Assembly: GCA_945898195.1 (NCBI GenBank)
Contig: CAMDHM010000024.1
Location: 1-42,580, forward strand
DNA: 42,580 nt
Source of the DNA: Pseudobacteriovorax antillogorgiicola
GTDB lineage: Bacteria; Bdellovibrionota_B; Oligoflexia; Oligoflexales; RGVZ01
Reading direction: 5' to 3'
The translations under genes and the position numbers were made by a program. The notes under the pieces were generated by a model that was given only the letters and a program-made list of their open reading frames with translations, had not been told where the DNA came from and made no database searches. Within the stretch, counting starts at the first letter, position 1; every line of letters starts with the position of its first letter. Shown piece by piece: positions 16,316-25,501 of the stretch.

Positions 16316-18229
16316 ATGAAAATCCAGCAATTGACCCCCGAACAAATCCATTCGATGACCCTTCGCCAAAAAGATGAATGGTGGCTCAAAAACATCTACC
16401 AAGGCGACATGCCGCAACTGACCTGGCGTTCCGCGTTTACAGGCATGATCCTGGGATCGGTTCTGAGCCTCACGAATCTCTACGTCGGCATCAAGACCGG
16501 CTGGACCTTGGGCATCGGTATCACGTCCGTGATCCTGGCCTTCTCGTTTTTCAAGTTGATGTCGAGCTTCAAGATGGGCAAGGAACTAACCATCCTCGAA
16601 AACAATGCGATGCAATCTATTGCCACCTCGGCCGGTTACATGACGTTACCGCTAGTGTCTTCAATCAGCGCTTACATGCTGGTCACGAATAAGATGATCC
16701 CCATGTGGGATACGATGCTGTGGATCACATTACTGTCGCTCCTTGGAGTGTTGTTTGCGTTTCCACTTAAAAAGCGCTTCATCAATGACGAACAACTGCC
16801 ATTCCCAGAGGGACGTGCGGCAGGCGTCGTTATGGCCAACCTGCACACAGGCGACGGCAAAGACGGAATATTTAAGGCAAAAATTCTGGGCATTGGCGCT
16901 CTGCTCTCTGCGGCGATGGAGACTTTGCGTAACCACACCATCATGAAGTGGCTTCACGCAGAATTCCTTGCCATTCCTGAGCACTGGGACGACCTGATTT
17001 ACAACATGAGCAGCCAAATCCAACTCAAAATCATGGGAACCCCCATCAAGGACCTAACGATCCGCTGGGAGACATCCATCGTCATGCTGGCAACCGGTGG
17101 CCTAATGGGTGTCAAGACCGGCGCATCAATGCTGATCGGCGGCTTTCTCAACTACTTCATTCTTGTGCCATACCTCTTGGACCACGGGGTCATCCTGACA
17201 CCAAAGTTTAAGGACATCACCATGTGGGCTTTGTGGCCGGGCGTGGCCATGATGACGACATCCTCTCTCTTTGCCTTTTTCTCAAAGCCCAAAATGCTGT
17301 TGAGTGCCTTCGAGGGACTAATTCCCAGCAAAACTAAGAAGAAGAAAAAAGACGAAGATATTTTAAAAGATATCGAACTCCCGATGTGGGTATTCGCCGT
17401 TGGCATTCCGATCCTTGGCCTACTGACCGTTATCGTTGGCCATAACTTGTTTGGGATCAAATACTGGCTCGGCGCAATTGCCATCCCCATGGTTTTCATC
17501 TTCACACTGATCGCCGTCAACTCCACGGGTTTGACCAGCATCACGCCAACGGGCGCACTTGGGAAGCTGACCCAACTCAGCTTCAGCTTGTTGGCGCCAG
17601 GCAACATGCAAACCAACATCATGACTGCCGGCATCACCGGAGAAGTCGCCGGCAATGCCAGCAATCTCCTTATGGACATCAAGCCGGGCTACATGCTGGG
17701 CGGAAAACCGCGGCATCAGGCCATAGGACACGTTCTGGGGATTTTTGCTGGGGCGCTAGCATCCGTACCGGTTTTTTATATGATTTTGCAAAACGACCTG
17801 ACGAAGATCACATCCGAAGCGATGCCCATGCCAGGCGCACAAATTTGGAAAGCCGTGGCCGAAGTTTTGACCAGGGGATTGTCGTCCCTGCATCCAACAG
17901 CGCAAATTGCGGCACTGATTGGTGGCGCTATTGGAATTCTAATTGAATTCATGAACATAAAAATGAAGGGAAAATTCCCGATCTCTGCCATGGGACTGGG
18001 CCTGGCATGCGTGCTTCGCTTCAGCGACTGTTGGGCAATGGCTCTCGGCGCCTTCCTGTTCTGGGGCCTGCACAAGAAATTTGAAACCGTGAAACGCACG
18101 GACAGTGGCTCGGCCAAAACCATGCGCAAGATTTTTGTCGATAATCAAGAGACTGTCTGCGCGGGAATTATTGCCGGCGGTTCGATCATCGGCATCATAT
18201 TAACGATCATTGAAAATGTTTTTCTGTAG
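16316..18229 (+). CDS. OPT-family oligopeptide transporter
   Basis: A 637-residue polytopic membrane protein with about 15 hydrophobic segments. OPT family features include the N-terminal MILGSVLSLTNLYVGIKTGW segment, the LPFPEGRAAGVVM motif near residue 160 and NIMTAGITGEVAGNASNLLMDIKPGYMLGG near 440-470. The family imports oligopeptides or metal chelates across the inner membrane. ATG 16316 follows GGAGAAGGG, so the in-frame extension back to 16175 is rejected. A short Lys-rich cytoplasmic loop (KTKKKKKDED) lies near residue 345. The LTA-synthase-like gene begins three bases after its stop. Confidence 0.95.
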   Translation: MKIQQLTPEQIHSMTLRQKDEWWLKNIYQGDMPQLTWRSAFTGMILGSVLSLTNLYVGIKTGWTLGIGITSVILAFSFFKLMSSFKMGKELTILENNAMQSIATSAGYMTLPLVSSISAYMLVTNKMIPMWDTMLWITLLSLLGVLFAFPLKKRFINDEQLPFPEGRAAGVVMANLHTGDGKDGIFKAKILGIGALLSAAMETLRNHTIMKWLHAEFLAIPEHWDDLIYNMSSQIQLKIMGTPIKDLTIRWETSIVMLATGGLMGVKTGASMLIGGFLNYFILVPYLLDHGVILTPKFKDITMWALWPGVAMMTTSSLFAFFSKPKMLLSAFEGLIPSKTKKKKKDEDILKDIELPMWVFAVGIPILGLLTVIVGHNLFGIKYWLGAIAIPMVFIFTLIAVNSTGLTSITPTGALGKLTQLSFSLLAPGNMQTNIMTAGITGEVAGNASNLLMDIKPGYMLGGKPRHQAIGHVLGIFAGALASVPVFYMILQNDLTKITSEAMPMPGAQIWKAVAEVLTRGLSSLHPTAQIAALIGGAIGILIEFMNIKMKGKFPISAMGLGLACVLRFSDCWAMALGAFLFWGLHKKFETVKRTDSGSAKTMRKIFVDNQETVCAGIIAGGSIIGIILTIIENVFL

Positions 18230-18232
18230 CTT

Positions 18233-20191
18233 ATGAACCAGACCCGTCACAGCTTCGCAACATCACTCGGCAGCGCCCACTTTTTAGTCCGCGCATTTGC
18301 CTATTGGATCGCTTTATTCGCGTCTTTTCGTCTTATCTTCATACTGATTAATTTCCGTGCCTTTCCTGATTGGGCATTAGCTGCCAGAGGGCCCTTCGAA
18401 GGGCTGTCGTTAGACGCATCCATGGCCGGATGGTTTTGCCTGTTTTCATGGGTCCTGCTGACGGCTGGCAGCCTACTGCCGTTCAGCATAATCACCCTCC
18501 ACCGGCTTCTAGGCCTCGGCCTAACCTTGCTGTATGGCTTGATAGCGATCGGCGAGGCGGCAGTTTACTCTGAATGGAAATCAAAGCTCAATTATAAGGT
18601 CTTGTCGGTCTTTCTCCATCCGACGGAACTTATGGCCATTGCAAAGCTGTCTCAAATTATCGAGATGGTTGCCATCTGGCTGATACCGGCCGCCTTTGGC
18701 TTCGCCCTATGGGTGAAGTTTGTTGAACCGACGATACCTAAAAAATCGCCGCAAAAATTACGTAACCTCTCGCTGAACAGCCTAATTGTTTTCAGTATGT
18801 TTCTTCCGCTTGGGGTTCTCATCCGAGGCGGCATCGGAAACTTTCCTATCAGCATGGCGAAGGTCTATTACACAAACGATCAGGCTTGCAACGACCTCGC
18901 GGTAAACCCTGCTTGGAATATGTTTTTTCAAATTTCAAATTCCTGGGCTGTATTCAGCAAAGGAAACCCATTTGAATTTATGCCGATCACGGAAGCCCGC
19001 CAAATTGTCACAGAAATGCACGCTTCCAACGAAAAAAACCCAACCACAAAAAAAATGATTCTGACCACAGAACGACCAAACATCGTGTTTCTGATTCTCG
19101 AAAGCTGGTCTGGAGATATGATTTCCAGCATCCAAAGTGGACCGGAAGAGTTCACCCCAGAATTCCATGCCTTGGAACAAGAAGGGATTCTTTTTACCTC
19201 ATTTCGTGCTAACGGCAATCGATCCCAACAGGGCCTAACTTCTCTAATGAATGGTTTTCCGGCCCTGGGGTTGGTCGCTGCCTCCGACGATCTTAGCTTT
19301 ATCTCTCGACTGCCGGGCCTCGGCCACCGCCTTAATAAGATCGGCTATTCGTCGTCCTTTATTTATGGCGGGGAATTGTCTTTCGGAAATATCACAGCCG
19401 TCGTCACTAGTGCCGGCTTTGATAAAATACGCTCTGGCGAGAAAAGTTTTCCGGCTAACTTGAAACGCGGTCTAATGGGCGTTCAAGACGGCGAAATTAT
19501 CGATGAGGTGATTGCAGAAGGCGACCGCCTTCAGGAACCATTTTTCCTAACTCAATTCACCCTAAGTTCACATACGCCATATGATTTCCCGAGAGGCGAA
19601 AAAAGTGTGCCAAGCAAGATCTCCACCGGAGATCTTGAATCCCAGTACCCAAGCTCAATTCGCTATACAGATGCCGCGTTAGGGAAGTTTTTTAAGCGAG
19701 CACGGACCCGACCATGGTTTAAAAACACTTTATTTGTATTAGTGGCGGATCACGGGCATGGCACTTGGCGAGACCTTCCCAATTGGCATCCTGAATTCCG
19801 AAGAATTCCTCTTTTATTTGCTGGTCCAGTCATCAAAAAACAATTCAAGGGATCACAACAAGATACAATTGGATCTCAAATTGACGTCGCGGCCACCGTA
19901 CTTGGACAACTCAATCAACCGATTAATGAGTTCCAATGGTCGACCGATCTTTTTGCAGAAAAGCAGAATCGGTTTGCTCAATATGAGTTAAATTATGGCT
20001 TTGGCCTTGTTACACGCGACGGCGCTGTTGTGTATGACAAGACGGCGGAAAGAACGATCTTGTCGACCATGAGCAATGAAAAAGTAGCCGCAGCCATCAA
20101 AATGGGAAAGGCCTACACGCAGTGCAGCATGCAGACCTTTATCGACGGCACCTGGTGCGGCGTTAAAAACACGCTTGGCACCAACAACTAA
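18233..20191 (+). CDS. LTA-synthase-like phosphoglycerol transferase (sulfatase fold)
   Basis: The protein has 652 residues. About five membrane segments in the first 210 are followed by a periplasmic alkaline-phosphatase/sulfatase domain. The metal-site motifs are LILESWSGD (Glu near 290), the nucleophile segment RANGNRSQQGLTSLMNG (Ser in the usual Thr/Ser position) and VADHGHG near 505. This is the plan of LtaS and OpgB-type enzymes, which move phosphoglycerol from phosphatidylglycerol to a carrier. In a Gram-negative cell the acceptor would be a periplasmic glucan or another surface glycan, not classical lipoteichoic acid. It is co-transcribed with the OPT gene (two-base gap). Confidence 0.9.
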   Translation: MNQTRHSFATSLGSAHFLVRAFAYWIALFASFRLIFILINFRAFPDWALAARGPFEGLSLDASMAGWFCLFSWVLLTAGSLLPFSIITLHRLLGLGLTLLYGLIAIGEAAVYSEWKSKLNYKVLSVFLHPTELMAIAKLSQIIEMVAIWLIPAAFGFALWVKFVEPTIPKKSPQKLRNLSLNSLIVFSMFLPLGVLIRGGIGNFPISMAKVYYTNDQACNDLAVNPAWNMFFQISNSWAVFSKGNPFEFMPITEARQIVTEMHASNEKNPTTKKMILTTERPNIVFLILESWSGDMISSIQSGPEEFTPEFHALEQEGILFTSFRANGNRSQQGLTSLMNGFPALGLVAASDDLSFISRLPGLGHRLNKIGYSSSFIYGGELSFGNITAVVTSAGFDKIRSGEKSFPANLKRGLMGVQDGEIIDEVIAEGDRLQEPFFLTQFTLSSHTPYDFPRGEKSVPSKISTGDLESQYPSSIRYTDAALGKFFKRARTRPWFKNTLFVLVADHGHGTWRDLPNWHPEFRRIPLLFAGPVIKKQFKGSQQDTIGSQIDVAATVLGQLNQPINEFQWSTDLFAEKQNRFAQYELNYGFGLVTRDGAVVYDKTAERTILSTMSNEKVAAAIKMGKAYTQCSMQTFIDGTWCGVKNTLGTNN

Positions 20192-20215
20192 AAAGCGAAA
20201 TGGCACTAGGAGGAA

Positions 20216-22006
20216 TTACCCTTCCTTGCTGCCAAACAGTGCCTTAAACATCTTTTTCACCAGACCGACAACGGATGCCTCGCGCTGCTGCGGCTTGGCA
20301 ATAACAGGCGCCGCCCGAGTACCCATGTTCGCGCTTGAGCTGCCGCGATCCTGGCGTTGATGCTGACGATCTTGTCCGCGACCATGGTTCCCCTGATGAC
20401 CACCCTGCTGACGAGGCCCGCGGTCGGACTGCGCGTGGCGCTGCGGCTGATTATTTTGAGCTGGGCGATCATAATTGCGTGGACCGCTAGAGCGTGGGCC
20501 ATCCGAACGTGGACCACTGGAGCGTGGGCCGTCCGAACGTGGGCCGCTAGAACGGGGACCATCGAAACGAGATCCACCAGGACGGGACCCACGATCGCCA
20601 GAACGTGGCGCACTGGAGCGAGCGCTCGAAAAACGGGAGCCCTTCGCTTCCTTCCATGCCTTGATCCGCTCTTCGAACGGATTGCCAGAAGCATCCACAA
20701 TGCTGTCATAAGCCAAGTCGTACCATTTCGCCTTAACCGGGAATTGCTCGCCAAGGAGTTCTTTAATTCCGGCCAGGTTCTCGCCGTAATCATCGCAGAC
20801 CAAAGAGAATGAACTGCCCTTGGCCCCTGCACGAGCGGTCCGACCAATTCGGTGAACGTAGTTAGCGGGCTCCTGCGGCAAGTCGAAATTGTAGACGTGG
20901 GTGATCCGGGAAATGTGTAATCCACGGCTAGCAACGTCTGTGGCAATCAGAGCCTTGACCTTGCCATCTTTGATTTTGTGGATCAACTGGATACGCTTTG
21001 CCTGGGGAAGATCGCCCGTGATCAAGTCCACGTCGATCCCGTTACGGGACAGCTTGAAATGCAGCCATTCCGCAGTCAGTTTCGTGTTGGTAAAAACAAT
21101 GCAGCATTCAGGGTTGTGCTCACGCAACATACCGAGCATGACTTTCAGCTTATTGGGAGCATCAACAATGACGGCATGCTGCTCAATATTTTCCGGCGTC
21201 AGGGTTTCCGGATTAACTGAAATATAAGCCGGCTTGTCGAGGTACTCAAAGGCGAGTTCCTTTACTTCGGCATTGGTCGTCGCCGAAAATAGCAGCTTCT
21301 GCACATCGACAGGAAGCTTGCTCAAGAAAAACTCTACGTCATCAATGAAACCCATGTCGAACATGCGGTCGGCTTCGTCGCAGACAAAGATCTTGCACTG
21401 CTCCAAGCGAATCAGTTTTTTCTCAAAGTAGTCCTTGAGCCGACCAGGGGTCGCGATGATGACATCAACGCCCTCACGAAGTCGCTTGGCTTGTTTGTCG
21501 TAGTCAATTCCACCAAATACCGCGATGGAACTGATTCCTAGACGACCAAATACCGTCTGGGCATCCTGCTCAATTTGCATAGCAAGTTCGCGGGTGGGAG
21601 CTAGAACCAAGGCTAAAGGGTGGGCCGCAGTGCCATTGGCGTCAGCCGAGGCCGGAGTCGATGCCCGATGCTCTAAAATTCTCTGCGCTGCCGTGATCAA
21701 GAAAACACCAGTCTTGCCAGTGCCAGTCTGGGCAAACCCAGCAACATCGCGACCCACCAAGGTCAGGGGCAAGCACATCCCTTGAACGGGCGTGGGCTGA
21801 TTCCAGCCTAAATCAGCAATCGCTTGGCGCAATGCCTCTGAAAGAGGGGCGTCTGCGAAGGACGTCAGGTTTTCAGAGGCGCCCTCGTCGGCCGCGACCA
21901 ACCGGGACTCATCTTCGAAATCGTCTCCGGGCCGGACAATCTCCGGTTTTTCTTCAGGAATCTGGTCTTCAACTGGCTTCTGTTCGTCTTGCAGGTTTTC
22001 TGTCAT
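20216..22006 (-). CDS. DEAD-box RNA helicase with repetitive basic tail
   Basis: The protein has 596 residues. An acidic N-terminal extension (~50) is followed by a full helicase core: the Q motif (NQPTPVQ), I (AQTGTGKT), Ia (PTRELA), GG, Ib (TPGR), II (CDEADRMFDMGF), III (SATT), IV (CIVFTNT), V (ATDVASRGLH) and VI (HRIGRTARAG). The pattern is closest to RhlB/RhlE. The tail (about 440-570) is Arg/Gly/Ser/Gln rich with SGPRSDGPRS repeats, then a short hydrophobic/basic end (VVGLVKKMFKALFG) that might bind a partner. The gene has a structured leader (22043-22082). Likely roles are RNA turnover or cold-adapted RNA unfolding. Confidence 0.95.
   Translation of the reverse strand: MTENLQDEQKPVEDQIPEEKPEIVRPGDDFEDESRLVAADEGASENLTSFADAPLSEALRQAIADLGWNQPTPVQGMCLPLTLVGRDVAGFAQTGTGKTGVFLITAAQRILEHRASTPASADANGTAAHPLALVLAPTRELAMQIEQDAQTVFGRLGISSIAVFGGIDYDKQAKRLREGVDVIIATPGRLKDYFEKKLIRLEQCKIFVCDEADRMFDMGFIDDVEFFLSKLPVDVQKLLFSATTNAEVKELAFEYLDKPAYISVNPETLTPENIEQHAVIVDAPNKLKVMLGMLREHNPECCIVFTNTKLTAEWLHFKLSRNGIDVDLITGDLPQAKRIQLIHKIKDGKVKALIATDVASRGLHISRITHVYNFDLPQEPANYVHRIGRTARAGAKGSSFSLVCDDYGENLAGIKELLGEQFPVKAKWYDLAYDSIVDASGNPFEERIKAWKEAKGSRFSSARSSAPRSGDRGSRPGGSRFDGPRSSGPRSDGPRSSGPRSDGPRSSGPRNYDRPAQNNQPQRHAQSDRGPRQQGGHQGNHGRGQDRQHQRQDRGSSSANMGTRAAPVIAKPQQREASVVGLVKKMFKALFGSKEG
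20478..20567 (-). repeat. Three 30-bp repeats in the helicase tail
   Basis: Units 20478-20507, 20508-20537 and 20538-20567 are near copies and encode alternating SGPRSDGPR on the minus strand. The periodicity is 30 bp with a 15-bp sub-period. It gives misleading low-complexity open frames on the plus strand. Confidence 0.88.
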
Positions 22007-22042
22007 TTTAATTTACTTTTCTCTTTACTTTCAGATGTTTAC

Positions 22043-22097
22043 ACCGCTAATCGCGGTCTACTTTTTGGGCCTTGGATGGCCCTGCCTTCAACTTATA
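22043..22097 (-). promoter_or_regulatory. Structured 5' leader and possible -10 of the helicase gene
   Basis: Upstream of the helicase ATG (22006), the minus strand holds two hairpins: GGGCC-ATCCAA-GGCCC (22067-22082) and ACCGC-GATTA-GCGGT (22043-22057). A TATAAG that could serve as a -10 lies at 22092-22097, without a good -35. If it is used, the mRNA has a leader of roughly 80 bases with both hairpins near its 5' end. Neither has a T run, so they are not terminators for this gene. Confidence 0.5.
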
Positions 22098-22163
22098 CAG
22101 CCGCGCGCCGATCGTTAATTGGTAGCGGCATAATTTTGATCACAAGCCTGAGGCACCTTTATC

Positions 22164-22511
22164 ATGGCCGACGAAGCCAAATCCCCGTCAGCAGAAACCC
22201 CTGCACCCTTAGCCGCTGATCCCATTCAAACCGAGTCAGGGCCAGATAATCAGAATGCCCCACACCATACAGAAGGAACCCCTGCGGCGCAAGGCACGGA
22301 GGCAGTCACGGAAGCCCAGAAGAAGTATTTAGCCTTGCTGAATGCCAGGATGACCATGGTTGAAGGCCTTGCGCTACTAACCCTCGATTTTCCAGCCTCT
22401 AAGGGTCCAGCCGCCCAATCCTATGGCGGTAAGTGGCAACATGACGCCCGAAGGTGCTTTACGGTGGTTGCCCGCCTTAAACGTCGCATGCGTCCATTGC
22501 CGATTACCTGA
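22164..22511 (+). CDS. Small acidic protein of unknown function
   Basis: The protein has 115 residues. The first ~50 are Pro/Ala/Glu/Thr rich and probably disordered. The rest (EAQKKYLALLNARMTMVEG... KWQHDARRCFTVVARLKRRM) looks like two helices with a basic end. No family is recognised. GAGG lies 11 bases before the ATG, which is a weak site. The gene is divergent from the helicase gene and ends 11 bases before a long stem-loop with a T run, which supports it being a real transcription unit. Confidence 0.5.
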   Translation: MADEAKSPSAETPAPLAADPIQTESGPDNQNAPHHTEGTPAAQGTEAVTEAQKKYLALLNARMTMVEGLALLTLDFPASKGPAAQSYGGKWQHDARRCFTVVARLKRRMRPLPIT

Positions 22512-22522
22512 TCCTTGTGGTT

Positions 22523-22568
22523 AAAATAGGTAAGCGGCGAATCCAAATTGATTTTGCCACCTATTTTT
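22523..22568 (+). terminator. Long stem-loop, probable bidirectional terminator
   Basis: The outer stem AAAATAGGT (22523-22531) pairs perfectly with ACCTATTTT (22559-22567). Inside it GGC/GCC and AATC/GATT also pair around the loop CAAATT. The A run on one side and T run on the other give terminator features on both strands. It lies between the small acidic protein gene and the TPR lipoprotein gene. Confidence 0.6.
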
Positions 22569-22599
22569 CTGCTCTGAATGTTTCCACTGGAGTTCGTCA

Positions 22600-23589
22600 A
22601 TGACGCCTGGACCAAAGACCGCCGCTTCGTGCCTCAGCTTTGCTGCAAAAACTATCGTCCCCATGCTTCTGCTCACGAGCTGCTTCACACCAGCCAAGGA
22701 GCGTCAGTTGCGTGACGAGATTTTTGGTCTGCAAACGAGGGTCATGCAACTCGAAAGCGCATTGATGGATGAAAACACACCGGCCGGTGAAGCCGCGAAA
22801 CGCCGCTTGGCGTCAACCGCCACGGATATTGAGAAACTAACGGGCGAAATGAATCGCATCAAAGGTGACCTGGATTCATTGAAACTCGGCGTTTCAACGG
22901 GATTCATGCCCGGCGTTGAGGGCGATCAGAGCAATTCTCTTGGGGGCAAAATCCGATCCCTCAGCGAGAGGATGGCAACTCTTGAGTCAGCGCAAGGCGA
23001 CGTGGTGGCTTCCCTTGAAAAACAGGGAGTTAGCTTGAAACCCTCGGAAAGGCCAAAGGCCACCGTTGGGCGGACATCAGAACGCACAACCGATCGGCCA
23101 AGCGACCGCCTGCAAGATAAAACTTCTGAAAAAGCTGAGTCTGACGCGTCCGCCGACACCGACGCCACGCCCAAAGAAGAGTCGCGCAAAGCAGATAAAT
23201 CCCTGACTACTGTTAAACAGTTCCGCGACGCCTACGGGAAACGTCAATTCAAGCGAGTCGCAGAGGATGCACCTGGCGCCGTAAAATCCGCCACCAAACC
23301 AAAGGAGCGCGAGGAGATTTCGTTTCTACATGCAGAGGCCCTCTATAAATTAGGGCAGATGCGCGAGGCCGCCCTGCAGTTTAACGAATTCATCGACAGC
23401 AAGCCCGCAGCAAAATACTTGCCCCAAGCACGCCTGCGCATGGGGGATGCCTTCCGCAACCTGGGCGACCCGGCAACTGCAAAGATCTATTATCAGGAGC
23501 TGATCACCAAGCACCCAAAGAGCCCGGAGGCACTTAAGGCCAAGGACCGACTGAAAGAGCTTGGCAAAACCGCGCGGGCAGGCCATTAA
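22600..23589 (+). CDS. TPR lipoprotein (CpoB/YbgF-like)
   Basis: The protein has 329 residues. The signal sequence ends in a good lipobox (MLLLTSC, Cys27). A coiled-coil region follows (about 30-85 and 115-135), then a charged, Ser/Thr/Asp-rich linker (about 145-205) and C-terminal tetratricopeptide repeats (about 208-325: FLHAEALYKLGQMREAALQF..., LRMGDAFRNLGDPATAKIYYQEL). Coiled coil plus TPR is the layout of CpoB/YbgF, which coordinates the Tol-Pal system with cell-wall synthesis. However, CpoB is not usually lipidated and no tol genes are nearby. GGAG lies seven bases before the ATG. It directly precedes tsaD (8-base gap). Confidence 0.85.
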   Translation: MTPGPKTAASCLSFAAKTIVPMLLLTSCFTPAKERQLRDEIFGLQTRVMQLESALMDENTPAGEAAKRRLASTATDIEKLTGEMNRIKGDLDSLKLGVSTGFMPGVEGDQSNSLGGKIRSLSERMATLESAQGDVVASLEKQGVSLKPSERPKATVGRTSERTTDRPSDRLQDKTSEKAESDASADTDATPKEESRKADKSLTTVKQFRDAYGKRQFKRVAEDAPGAVKSATKPKEREEISFLHAEALYKLGQMREAALQFNEFIDSKPAAKYLPQARLRMGDAFRNLGDPATAKIYYQELITKHPKSPEALKAKDRLKELGKTARAGH

Positions 23590-23597
23590 CCGTAGCG

Positions 23598-24665
23598 ATG
23601 TTGATCCTTGGTATTGAATCCAGTTGTGATGAAACCGCCGTGGCCTTGCTACGGAACGGGCGTCAGGTTCTTGCATCCAAAATTTCATCCCAAATTGCGC
23701 GGCATGCACCTTTCGGTGGCGTGGTCCCGGAAATCGCAGCCCGTGAACACTTGAACTCCATCCAGCCACTTTTTGATGCCGTCATGCATGAAGCTGGTGC
23801 AGGAGAATCAAGAATCAGGTTGTCAGATATTGATGCCGTCGCCGTCACCCAAGGCCCGGGACTGGTCGGCGCCCTGTTGGTTGGAGTCTCCTTTGCCAAG
23901 GGCCTCGCTCTGGCTAATAACAAGCCGCTGATTCCAATCGACCACGTTCATGCGCACATCCACGGTGCTCTCCTTGGACTATCCGACGATGTTGCCAGAG
24001 CGGCACTGCCATGCCTGGCTCTGGTTGTCTCTGGTGGACATACAAATCTTTACTTGGTTGAAACTCCGCTGGACTTCAAATTGATCGCTCACACCGCCGA
24101 CGATGCCTGCGGCGAATGTCTGGACAAGGTCGGAAAACTACTCGGCCTGCCCTATCCAGGCGGGCCATGGATTGAACAACAGGCCTCCAAGGGAAATCCC
24201 GATAAAATTGCGATGCCCCGCATGGTTGAAAAAAAATCACAGATGGAATTCAGCTATTCGGGACTGAAAACCCACATGGCCCAAATGATCATGCGACTGC
24301 CGCAACCAATTCCCGAAAGCCAAATAGCTGACATGTGCGCCGCATTCCAACGCGAAGCCTTTCAACAACTCATCCGCAAACTGGAAATCGCGCGGAGAAG
24401 ATTCCCTCACGTACAAAGCATTGTTGTGGCAGGTGGCGTCGCAGCCAACCAGGCTTTCCGCAGCATGTCGGCGGGCGCATTCAAAATTCCATGCCATTTT
24501 CCAAATCAGGCTTACTGCTCAGACAATGCAGCGATGATTGCAGCCCTTGGCTGGCACATGCTCAAGGAACTTGGGCCTGATCGATTTATGGACGCCAACT
24601 GGGATGTGTATCCGCGTTACCCGTTTGAAAATTACAAGTTTAATAGCGCGGAGGCGCAGCCTTGA
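23598..24665 (+). CDS. tsaD: tRNA threonylcarbamoyladenosine synthase subunit TsaD
   Basis: A 355-residue member of the Kae1/TsaD family. The ASKHA nucleotide-binding features are LILGIESSCDET at the start, the metal-binding motif HVHAHIHG (about 115-122), LVVSGGHTNL, and GGVAANQAFR near 278. It transfers threonylcarbamoyl to A37 of ANN-decoding tRNAs together with TsaB and TsaE, neither of which is in this window. There is no strong ribosome site, and the start lies eight bases after the TPR gene, so coupling is likely. The stop overlaps the rsmA start. Confidence 0.97.
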   Translation: MLILGIESSCDETAVALLRNGRQVLASKISSQIARHAPFGGVVPEIAAREHLNSIQPLFDAVMHEAGAGESRIRLSDIDAVAVTQGPGLVGALLVGVSFAKGLALANNKPLIPIDHVHAHIHGALLGLSDDVARAALPCLALVVSGGHTNLYLVETPLDFKLIAHTADDACGECLDKVGKLLGLPYPGGPWIEQQASKGNPDKIAMPRMVEKKSQMEFSYSGLKTHMAQMIMRLPQPIPESQIADMCAAFQREAFQQLIRKLEIARRRFPHVQSIVVAGGVAANQAFRSMSAGAFKIPCHFPNQAYCSDNAAMIAALGWHMLKELGPDRFMDANWDVYPRYPFENYKFNSAEAQP

Positions 24666-25492
24666 AGCACAACCATAAAAAAAGTGACCCAAATCAACAT
24701 CAGAGAAACAGCGGACAACCACGACAAAAAAAATCCATGGGCCAAGTTTTTCTACATGACGAATGGCCAGTGAAGCGCGTCGTGGAGATCGCACAAGAAT
24801 GGCGAGCCCTTGAAGTGATTGAAATTGGTCCAGGTGGCGCCATTTTGACCAACGCCTTGTCCAAGGCAGGAATCGAAACGACGGCCATTGAAAAAGACGA
24901 CCGTTTTGCTGAACGCTTGGTGCAAGCAGCTCTCCCAGGTGTCCATGTGGTCAATCAAGACATTCTGGAATTCGACCTTGGTGCATGGATCGATGGGGTT
25001 GAAAAATCAGGCAGACGGGCTGCCGTCTTGGGCAATATTCCATACAATATTTCGTCTCCGATTGTGATGTGGGTATTGCCCCATCTGCACCGTTTGGTCG
25101 GCGCAACTTTTTTAGTTCAACTAGAATTTGCCAAGCGCCTTGCAGCAAAGCCACACACGAAGGACTACGGTAGCCTAACGGTCTTCACGCAAATGCGTGC
25201 CGACGTCCGCCTGGACTGTGAAGTTGGTCGTGAATTCTTTACCCCGGTGCCAAAAGTTGACAGCGCCATTGTCGTCATGGAAGCCCGCAAAGAGCCACTG
25301 ACACCAGAAGTGATGAAAAAAATCGAAACCATTGCGCGTCAAGCCTTTCACCAGCGCCGCAAAAAACTGCGTAATGCCGTAAAACCATTTCTCGCGGGGC
25401 GCAGCGAATCCGACTGCCCTATCGATTTAAATCGCAGGCCAGAAACCCTCACCCTCGAGGAGTTTTCAGAATTGGCGGAATTCTTAACTTAA
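24662..25492 (+). CDS. rsmA: 16S rRNA dimethyladenosine transferase RsmA (KsgA)
   Basis: A 276-residue enzyme that dimethylates the two adjacent adenines near the 3' end of 16S rRNA. Motifs are MGQVFLHD (N-terminal family signature), EIGPGGAILT (motif I), AIEKDDRFAERL (motif II), LGNIPYNISSPIV (catalytic motif IV) and AFHQRRKKLRNAVKPF near the C-terminus. The start is TTG at 24662, overlapping the tsaD stop as TTGA, with GGAGG seven bases upstream. A later ATG (24737) would cut the family N-terminus. Confidence 0.96.
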   Translation: MKHNHKKSDPNQHQRNSGQPRQKKSMGQVFLHDEWPVKRVVEIAQEWRALEVIEIGPGGAILTNALSKAGIETTAIEKDDRFAERLVQAALPGVHVVNQDILEFDLGAWIDGVEKSGRRAAVLGNIPYNISSPIVMWVLPHLHRLVGATFLVQLEFAKRLAAKPHTKDYGSLTVFTQMRADVRLDCEVGREFFTPVPKVDSAIVVMEARKEPLTPEVMKKIETIARQAFHQRRKKLRNAVKPFLAGRSESDCPIDLNRRPETLTLEEFSELAEFLT

Positions 25493-25501
25493 GAAAACGA
25501 T

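Noticed and set aside
20475-20711. Plus-strand low-complexity frame with RGPLERGPSE repeats
   Set aside because: It is the antisense reading of the repeated helicase tail.
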